A stretch of 51,810 bases of DNA, from assembly GCA_009733575.1 (NCBI GenBank), contig ML769793.1, positions 1 to 51,810 on the forward strand, given 5' to 3'. A model generated the notes under the pieces. It saw only the letters and a list, made by a program, of their open reading frames with translations, made no database searches and had not been told where the DNA came from. Of the stretch, positions 44,861 through 51,810 are shown one piece after another (positions within the stretch are counted from its first letter, which is position 1; the number at the start of each line of letters is the position of its first letter). This DNA is from Gymnopus androsaceus JB14. Taxonomy: Eukaryota; Basidiomycota; Agaricomycetes; Agaricales; Omphalotaceae. The position numbers and the translations under genes were made by a program.

Positions 44861-45917
44861 GGTACATTTCCTCTACAGTGATTTGAGTGGTTCAAATTTT
44901 GTGAGGGAGGCTGTGAAGGGGGATTGTGTGGAGGAGATGGAGGTGGTGGATCTGCACCTCCACCCCCAGATCCCTCAAGTCAAGAATTTGCCGAATGGAA
45001 GGATTCGTTGTCATCTTCCTGGTTTTAGCCAAACCTGATTGGGATTTGTTCAAATCCACTGGAGAGATCAATCAGGTTTTTGGTCTCTCTCCACTTACCT
45101 TTTGAATGTGTGTTGAATCAATTTTTGTTCATGGAAGGGCTGTTGTTGAGGTGAGGGGGAGCATCATAGCTAAAAGTGGGCATTTCATTCAGACTCAAGC
45201 TTGGTACAATATTTTTATTTGCTTGACCCGTGTCAGAAGTTCGTTGGTTATTACTTTTATGCAGTGTCTGCTGCAAGCTATTCAAATGTTCGCTTTCTTC
45301 CCCCTTCTCCATTTGTGCTTGGGGTGAGCCAAACTCTGTTTCCCTCCTGCTTTCTTCTTCTGTTACTTCTGATTGACAGGTTGCTCACCAGAACGACTCA
45401 TGGTCTAAGTGGTCTGGGTCCCTGGGGATATGGGTATTGTCGAGTCTCTCTGGCCCTTCTGAGCATTGCCCCAGGGTTTCGTGGCTTGGCTCCGAAGTTG
45501 GGAACCGTTTGTTGTATCACTTGAGTGTGTGGTGAAATACCCAAGGGTCCCAGGGGCACGGGAGTGTTGTCCCTGATAGGTTCATGGGTTTGTTGGTAAT
45601 GATTTCCCAGATGCCTGTGATTATATTCTGCAAAGATTTGGTTTCGTACTTGAGGGTCATAAGCCATTGATGCTGCAATCCAATTTACTTCATTGTTGGA
45701 TAGCCAGGCAAGGTCCTCTGGGGGTAAATCTCTCGGTTGGTCCATACGTTCTCTTAAAGATAAGTTGGTTTCATTTTCAACAGTTGGGGGTAATTCCCTT
45801 GGTTGGTCCAGTCTTTGTTGTAAGGAAGTATTATTCACTACAAAGGGGTTTGATCCAGAACTTTGGGTGGATTCTGCAAGGGATTGCCTTCATGGGGGTC
45901 AGTTTGATATAGGTCCA

Positions 45918-46205
45918 TCAGGAAAAATGGTCTTGGCCCAGGGCTGACTTTAGGTTGACCCATAATAGCCTAAACAGACTTAAGGGAACCTAAGGATACC
46001 TAGGTCTCCTAGGCCGCCTAGGTTGTCTAGACTGCCTCAGTTTCTTTGAGGTCACCTAGCTTGCCTAGGATTTAGGGATAAACCTTGGGAATTTGAGGCA
46101 ACCTGAGTAAACCTGAGTAAGCCTGAGCTAACCTGAGGTAGCCTAGGGTAGCCTGGGGTAGCCTGGAAGACCCAAGGTGACCAGGGTAGCCTAGGTTCCC
46201 TAGGT
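45918..46205. mobile_element. CCTAGG-rich insertion related to the 50853-51199 foldback
   Basis: The left edge reads ATCAGGAAAAATGGTCTTGG, then CCCAGG, the same terminus as the foldback element at 50853-51199. The body is a degenerate run of CCTAGG/CCTGAGG words (GGTAGCCTAGGGTAGCCTGG). The matching right terminus is missing, so this is a truncated or rearranged copy. It interrupts the gypsy gag. Confidence 0.6.
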
Positions 46206-47488
46206 CATCATAGGTTTAACCCCTTTTTGCTGATGTCTCCATTTGTCCATAAGTATCCTTTCCAGGAGTGCCCTTTGGTCCTCCCAACTCATTTGATCTA
46301 GGCTTTCTCTCACTTGATCAGGAGCTAGATCAATCAATGAGTTCTCTTCTTCTGGTGTATGGTGAGATGTTCTGCTACTAGGGGGTGGATTTATCAGTTG
46401 ATATTGATTATATGGCATTCCCCATTGGATTTGCTTGGCTGTACTAAAACTTGCTGGATTAAGATCCCCATCAGGATAATGAAGATATATATTGTCTCGG
46501 TTTACTGCCTGTCAAAGAGCATTGAACTCTTGCAACATTCCTGGATCCTGCAGTCTTTGCACTAGGTACACAGGCATGTTATCAAAGTTTAGTCAATCCA
46601 GTCCTCTGACTAATTGTATCGCGGTTAGAGGACTGCTAGGGTAAGTGGTATTTATTCCCATGGTCTCGATGAATACCATTGCTCTTTCTGCAATACTATT
46701 GACAAATTCTTGATTTTGATTTTGCATATACATGTCCCATTGCGCTCTAGTCACTGCATGGTCCTCTAATACGTCTGCTGTGTTGTAAGTATGGTCGTTT
46801 AGAATATTTTGGACATTTGTGAGCACTGGATTATTTCGACTATTAGGCTGGTTATTAGGGTGGATTCAACACCAATGTAGGATCCCAAATGATTCACGTT
46901 AGGAGAGTTTTGGTTAGAATTATTTCGAGAGTTAAGCCCTCGAGTATAGACCAGCATTGATTGCGAGGAGTAAGCACTCTTGCTACTGGGTCTTGTGCAA
47001 TCCGTATATCCTTGATTTCTTCCGTAATTCCTTCCCCTATTACTGGGAGTATAGGACCACAACGCCGAACAGTTTGATTGCCTGGTGATTCATCTAATAG
47101 AGTCTGTCCACAATGCTATTGGTCTACTAAATTGAGGAAGCTGATTATTATTGACTTGTCTTAGCTCATTGTCAAGAGTGTGGGGATCTTGTGACCCCAT
47201 CCAAGGGCTTTGTAATGGTTGTCCACTATCAGCCACAAGTCTAGGTTGGGTTTCTGGTGGAGTGGGCAATGTCTGAGCTGCTTGTCCCATGTTTCTATTA
47301 GCAGGGGTTCCTCCCAAAGTTTGGGTTGTAGACTGGTTATGATTGATTTGAGTTGGGGTATTGGGGGCGCTTCAATGCCATGAGCCATCCGGTTGTCTAA
47401 CGTGGTGAGCTGATGATGGAGTTGTATTGTTGTTGCCAGTATTGGTTCAGGAATTCTTGATTTCAGTGGAAGTCACCATCAGTCTGGA

Positions 47489-48161
47489 TGATACAAAGTT
47501 CTACTATTATTTTAGAACTGTACTGGTCCTAAGTCCTAGTTACTATAGTTGTACTATAGTTGCAATTGAATGTTGTATTCAAATAGTCTATTAGTAAATA
47601 GACTTTGACAAGGGTGTATTGTGGTGAGCAGACTGATCGTTAACAATGCTGGTAGTTCAGTATATCCAGGGGATTAAGTACATTGAGCAATATGCTCGGA
47701 ATGGCAGTATTGATTAGTGCCAATGTCAGGCACTTGATAGCAAGCTTCAATCACGATCAGAATTGTATTGGATACAGATCAGTGGTATCAATCAATGTCA
47801 AAGCATTGTTACAGAACATTGAGAACTTTGTACAGAGTCAAGAAGGAAGAAAAGAGAACAGAGGCAGTTTGGTAAGTAGTCAAAATAGTAGAACTGAGGT
47901 TTAGAGGCGAGTTTGGAGGGCTTTTATAGCTGGGGACTCGTACAAAAAAGGAAATAGCAAAGGATGCAGTACCATTAGTTACGGTGGACCTAGTTACTGT
48001 AGCAAAATAAAGAGATGGAGCAGTGCAAGGTTTCTAGAGTATGTTACTGGTGGTTATGGAGGCTGTGGTTTGGTAGTTGGGGTAGTATTACTGGGTTCGG
48101 GAATAGTAGGCGCGTCGGGATAATAGAAGTGGGAGTGAAATGGGGGGGACGGGTCATAACA
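47489..48161 (-). repeat. Candidate 5' LTR of the gypsy element
   Basis: On the minus strand the segment begins TGTTATGACCCGTCCCC, ends GTATCA, and is followed within about ten bases by TGGTGACTTCCACTG, a typical gypsy primer-binding/leader sequence. A TATA box (TATAAAAG, 47931-47938) lies inside. No second LTR was found, so both boundaries are inferred from TG...CA and the leader only. Confidence 0.5.
47931..47938 (-). promoter_or_regulatory. TATA box in candidate LTR
   Basis: TATAAAAG in the context AGCTATAAAAGCCCTCC on the minus strand lies about 230 bp into the candidate LTR, oriented toward the gag. Confidence 0.5.
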
Positions 48162-49098
48162 GTTTTAGAGAATATCATGACCAGATACGGACACCTGACT
48201 AATGAATCTCAAAGAGTTCTGACGTGGGGACCTCAAAAAGCTGTAATGAGACATAGGAGTTCCACCATACAGGTACTCCTTGTACCAACCAAGGAATTCC
48301 CATCTCCTAAAAATGGGAATGCAGTGTTTTCACTTAAGAAAATCATACGCTCACTGATCGAGTATGTGATATCTTGAAGGAAATATGGCAACGGTCTGTC
48401 TGGGAATTGTGATATCACAATGACAAGTACGAGATATGGGAAACGTGTGCTAAAGATGGGGAAGACCCTTTAATTGAATCACTGTCTCGTGCTGTTCAGT
48501 TGATGAAAAAGTTAAATTCAGCACCGTGCATCACTTGTCTCAAAGTGATTAACAAGATTCGGGCATCAACTCAAATCTATTTATATGATAGGTAGCCTGT
48601 CAAAGATTGTGACAAGGACACCTTGGGGCATGGAATTTATTTCCGTGATAGGTAGTCCATCAAAAATGGTGACAAAGGCACCTTGGGGCATAGAAAATAG
48701 AAAGTCAGAAGAAGCCACATGCTAGCAGCAGATGCACAACTTGGGACTCCGACATGATGGAATGGAAAGATGTGATATGAGGAAAGAACCCCTGGACCCT
48801 GCATAAGCAGGAAAGGCAGACTCACATCCCAAAATGGATTTGAGCACTGACTGGGATATCCCGATCACATCACACCAGAATGTCTGGAAGAAGAGCACAG
48901 CAAAAGAATCATTATGGTTTCTACAGAGAACAAGAAATCAGGAGATTGCAGGGTCCAAAGGCCATGTGTCTGGACCATGCCAAATAAACTGGGACACTCA
49001 AGTGTATCCAGTCGGTCTCTTGCCAAAGTAGGCAATGATTTGTCAAGATTGCTGTGACTGATGGGATGTGCCAAAAGAGCAGCAGACCCTGACTAAAT
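48162..49098. other. Unassigned, with a 60-bp tandem duplication
   Basis: GATAGGTAGCCTGTCAAAGA (48587) and GATAGGTAGTCCATCAAAAA (48647) start two 60-bp copies containing CACCTTGGGGCAT. A 60-bp period keeps frame. No clear protein family is visible. Confidence 0.5.
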
Positions 49099-49320
49099 GT
49101 GAGCGGCAACTATGGAATGCACCAAGGCCAGTCGATTGAACTGAGTGCCGTGATGGACTTCCTTGGCAAGAGCAACTCAGACTTCATAAAACAGTCAATG
49201 CCAGTCAATTACCCAACTCAATCCAGGTATCTTGCCAAGATATGGCTTCAACTTGTTCCTCAACCAAGGACGGTTGAGATTTTTAGTTTGGGGGAGATGA
49301 TACACCAATTTTTTGGCTAA
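49099..49320 (+). pseudogene. Copia-type polyprotein 3' end with polypurine tract
   Basis: The frame ends KIWLQLVPQPRTVEIFSLGE and then MIHQFFG, stop. The tract AGTTTGGGGGAGATGATACA at 49286-49305 looks like a polypurine tract followed by a possible LTR start (TGATACA). The 25 bp at 49273-49297 also occur at 38836-38860. Confidence 0.5.
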
Positions 49321-50164
49321 GGCTAGAACTGCGCAGAACCAATAATCCTAGGTTCTGTTGGTAAAAAAACACAGTTAATAAGAGAACTATAGTGAGCCCA
49401 AGCTGATAGTTAAAATCTACCAAGGACCTATTCTACTCAAGAGGTTGCAGAGTAATGGTACGTGCAATGGTACCATACTTAACTTTGTGAATGCACCTCG
49501 ATCAAAGTCCTATGTGTGGTATGGTGTAGCAAGGCAAGCTTGTTGTATAACAAGTTGCTGACCAAGGCAGATAAACAAGCCCACATACCAGTTATACTAG
49601 GCTAGGTCATCAAAGGATATACCCCAGGGATTGAAGTCTTAAACGAGGCATCGCTTCCGCGATCAGCTCACTGAGGAGTCTACATGACACTCAAGTTTAT
49701 TAAATGAAGCAAGGTGGACCGAGATGAGGAAGTACCATAACGGGTGCCCTCAAGGTTGACGCTCATTGGAAAGTGTCCAGGCAGATTGCTGCGGCAATCC
49801 AATGCGGCCACATGACCCACTTGCTGTAGCTACTTCTAGAGCATGGAAGGACCAAGGAGCGTTTCTATCCGAGCCTTGGCATTTTACCGAGATCCATATG
49901 CTACCATGCATCTAGACTCGAGAGTCAAGACCGCACGGAACTAGGGATAATAACCAGTCTCCCATTGGCAAGGAAAAACATAGAAATACTTCTGAGGGCT
50001 GTTCTACTAAAGGAACTGGCGAGCCTTGTAAAAAGGCAAATGACTTGAGTCAATTCCTTCCTTGTATTAAATTAAACCTTTTGGATTGAATCTGATTGGG
50101 GTGATTGTTGTTTGGTCGGTTTTCATACCTAGCACAAATTGAACTCATCACCCTATTGCCTAGG
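49321..50164. other. Possible LTR and unassigned sequence
   Basis: This follows the polypurine-like tract, so its first part may be a 3' LTR, but I found no matching second copy in the window. No gene is recognised. Confidence 0.3.
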
Positions 50165-50850
50165 GATGTCTAAGTTAACCCCAGGTACCCTCAGGAAGCA
50201 TGGGACACCCAGGGAGCCCAGGCTCCCCAGGCTGAGAGTCCCAAGGGACATCCCCTAACTCCTAGGGATACTGAGGGTAGAGAAGTATTCTCCAGGATAT
50301 CTCTGGGTGTCCCTGGATATCCCTGGGGGAGCCCTGGGGAACCCTGAGGTGGCTCTGAATATCCCTGGAAATCTATTGAAGTAATCAGTTTAATTCAGCC
50401 CAGAGGCATTGCCAAGCAACTGATTTAAGTTCAAAAAATCATACAAATATTTTTAATATACCTATTTCAAACATGGTCATTTCAATTTTAGAGCATAATA
50501 GCACCTCAATTTTGAAAAATAATCCCATTTCAATACAAATAATTCTGGGTAGCCTGAGGTGTCCCTGAGTCCCCGGGGCTCCCCCTGGATCTCTGAGCTT
50601 CCCTGGAATATCTCTAAGCTTCCCTGGACTATTCCTAGGCCTCCTAAATGTATCTCTGAGCTTCCCTAGACTATCCCTGGACTATCTCTGGGCTTCCCTG
50701 GGATATTCCTGAGCTTTCCTGGAGTAGCTAGGGCTTCCCAGAGCTCCCTAGGAAAATATATCCTAGGGAAGCTCAGGGACCCAGGGCTGCACAGAGCTTT
50801 TCTAGGAACATTCCAGAGACATCTCAGGAATGTCCCAGGATACCTCAGCA
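50165..50850. repeat. CCCTGG/CCTGAGG-rich low-complexity DNA
   Basis: Degenerate words such as TCCCTGGATATCCCTGGGGG and GAGCTTCCCTGG recur on both strands, broken by an AT-rich stretch at about 50360-50550. It resembles the CCTAGG-rich insertion at 45918-46205. Any reading frames here are composition-driven. Confidence 0.75.
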
Positions 50851-50852
50851 TT

Positions 50853-51199
50853 AGGAAAAATGGTCTGGGCCCATGATGACCCCAGCTCACTTAGGCAGCC
50901 TAGGCCACCTAGGAATAATGCAAAAACTTTGGACACCTCAGGTATCCTGAGCCTCCTAGGCCTTCTAGGCCTCCTAAGCCTCCTAGGAATTCTGAGGGTA
51001 TCCTCAGGTTGCCTCAAGTTGCCCCAGGATGCCTCAGGACAGCTCAGGATGGCCCAGGATGGCCCCCAGAATGCCTAGGAGGCTTAAGAGGCCTAGGAAG
51101 CCTAGGATACCTGAGGTGTCCAAAGTTTTTGCATTATTCCTAGGTGGCCTAGGCTGCCTAAGTGACCTGGGGTCATCCTGGGCCCAGACCATTTTTCCT
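50853..51199. mobile_element. Long-hairpin foldback element, about 347 bp
   Basis: The left end AGGAAAAATGGTCTGGGCCC and the right end, its complement GGGCCCAGACCATTTTTCCT, start inverted arms of about 145 bp with few mismatches. Both arms contain CACTTAGGCAGCCTAGGCCA, AATAATGCAAAAACTTTGGA and CACCTCAGGTATCC, leaving a central loop of roughly 50 bp. No coding frame is seen. The terminus also occurs at 45918, so it belongs to a repeated family. Confidence 0.9.
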
Positions 51200-51462
51200 G
51201 ATGAGGGTACCCAATGATATCTTTGGGCTACTCAAGGATGCTCTAGAATGCTCCTGGGATGTTCCTAGGAACTCAAGGCTTTTCAAAAAAAGTGGCATAT
51301 CCAGGGGCTTTGAATTTTCCTCAGGGAATCTTGGGAGTCCATAGGATATGGGCATTTCCCTGGGCACCCTGAGCCACCCAGGGTGCTCAGGACTTTTCAA
51401 GACTACCTGAAAAAGCCTAGGAATTGGGGGCTTTAGGCACTTTTCCATAGGGTTTTAAGGTT

Positions 51463-51810
51463 CAATTCAATGAACTGCAAATAAACTGAAAATTGCATTG
51501 GATTGCACTGGAAAATGCACTGCTGAAGGCTGCACTGATGCACAGTTTAAATCAGTGCCAGTTCATGGTGCATTCAATTTTTGAAAATGACTTAAACTGC
51601 CTCACATCAGTTTAAATCTGTGCAAATTAATACTAATATAAACAGAGCTTTGAGCACTCTTATCATGCTGAAATTAAATTTCCAATAGTAAATACATGAG
51701 GACATTTACCAGCTGGGTTGGCATTATTATGCTGAGCTACTCTATCTTTAGATATAAGAATGACCAGTTCAAGCCAGTTTAAATTGTGAATTGCATTGAA
51801 CTGTACTGAA
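51463..51810. mobile_element. Possible inverted-repeat element running off the window
   Basis: The left part GTTCAATTCAATGAACTGCA and AATAAACTG resembles the complement of the window's end (GTTCAATGCAATTCACAATT, then TAAACTGG). Short CAGTTTAAAT and GCACTG motifs recur inside. The right boundary is not in view. Confidence 0.4.

Larger units (their letters stand above)
43975..47388 (-). pseudogene. Ty3/gypsy gag, fragmented
   Basis: From the candidate LTR leftward, frames encode Gln/Asn/Pro-rich segments (SQDPHTLDNELRQVNNNQLP; VTRAQWDMYMQNQNQEFVNS; DLAPDQVRESLDQMSWEDQR; LRERMDQPRDLPPEDLAWLS), a collagen-like stretch, and the retrotransposon gag core at 44577-43975. That core includes VQYASSWLTRAVSQYYQNMV, LLALHEWEEFLDLFGRMFGL and ALNNAVQKTGESFADFLVWF. 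Frame changes separate the pieces and CCTAGG-rich DNA splits it at about 45918-46205. Pol is not found downstream. Confidence 0.72.

Noticed and set aside
44642..44881. Plus-strand Pro/Gly-rich frame opposite the collagen-like stretch
   Set aside because: It is the shadow of the 9-bp repeat; the minus-strand frame joins to the gag core, the plus-strand frame to nothing.
50666..51448. Pro/Arg/Leu-rich frames at the right end
   Set aside because: They arise from the CCTAGG/CCTGAGG composition of the foldback region on both strands.

Overview
The window looks like a transposon-dense accessory region from a basidiomycete fungus, most likely Agaricomycete. The clues are short phase-consistent spliceosomal introns (49-61 nt), genes resembling fungal TET/JBP-type dioxygenases, fungal alpha-kinase-like genes, and a mixture of DIRS-like, Ty3/gypsy, Ty1/copia, Tc1/mariner and hAT-type elements. 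I see no intact housekeeping gene, rRNA or convincing functional tRNA. Almost every recognisable reading frame carries stops or frameshifts, so most gene entries are pseudogenes or fragments. Family calls are made from remembered motifs, without database searches.

Layout. 0-2.4 kb: a 95-bp sequence repeated at 7.54 kb, a degenerate minisatellite split by a foldback element, and a non-autonomous hAT-type element with a perfect 8-bp target duplication. 2.4-6.5 kb, minus strand: two neighbouring 2-oxoglutarate/Fe(II) dioxygenase-like genes, with a small inverted-repeat element between coding blocks of one. 7.5-15.7 kb: a mosaic of plus-strand fragments of conserved genes (alpha-COP, beta'-COP twice, mitochondrial Hsp70, a dynamin), an integrase-like transposase on the minus strand, a divergent alpha-kinase-like gene, and a 66-bp minisatellite. 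16.2-17.3 kb: remnant of a second alpha-kinase-like gene.

18-31 kb, mainly minus strand: a DIRS-like element without a visible tyrosine recombinase, a copia fragment, a pogo-like DNA-binding fragment, an unidentified decayed gene, and a long decayed Ty3/gypsy polyprotein with substitutions at two catalytic positions. 31-34.7 kb: tRNA-like sequence, a short telomere-like tract, satellites, and a second hAT-type element with an 8-bp target duplication. 35-36 kb: an IS630/Tc1-like transposase pseudogene. 36-41 kb: a copia protease fragment and unidentified minus-strand frames.

41.5-43.1 kb: the clearest complete element, a Tc1-type transposon with 210-bp inverted arms, TA duplications and a DD34E transposase broken by three stops. 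44-48.2 kb: a gypsy gag with a collagen-like segment and a candidate 5' LTR, interrupted by CCTAGG-rich DNA. 48.4-51.8 kb: a copia 3' end, CCTAGG/CCTGAGG-rich DNA holding a strong foldback element, and a further element running off the window.

Two themes link the region. Several coding lesions in unrelated elements look like C-to-T (or G-to-A) changes, some apparently at CpG, as expected if these repeats were methylated. The window also carries relatives of enzymes that oxidise 5-methylcytosine. Separately, a transposase, kinase-like genes and same-strand housekeeping fragments occur together at 8-17 kb, which may mark a gene-capturing mobile element.
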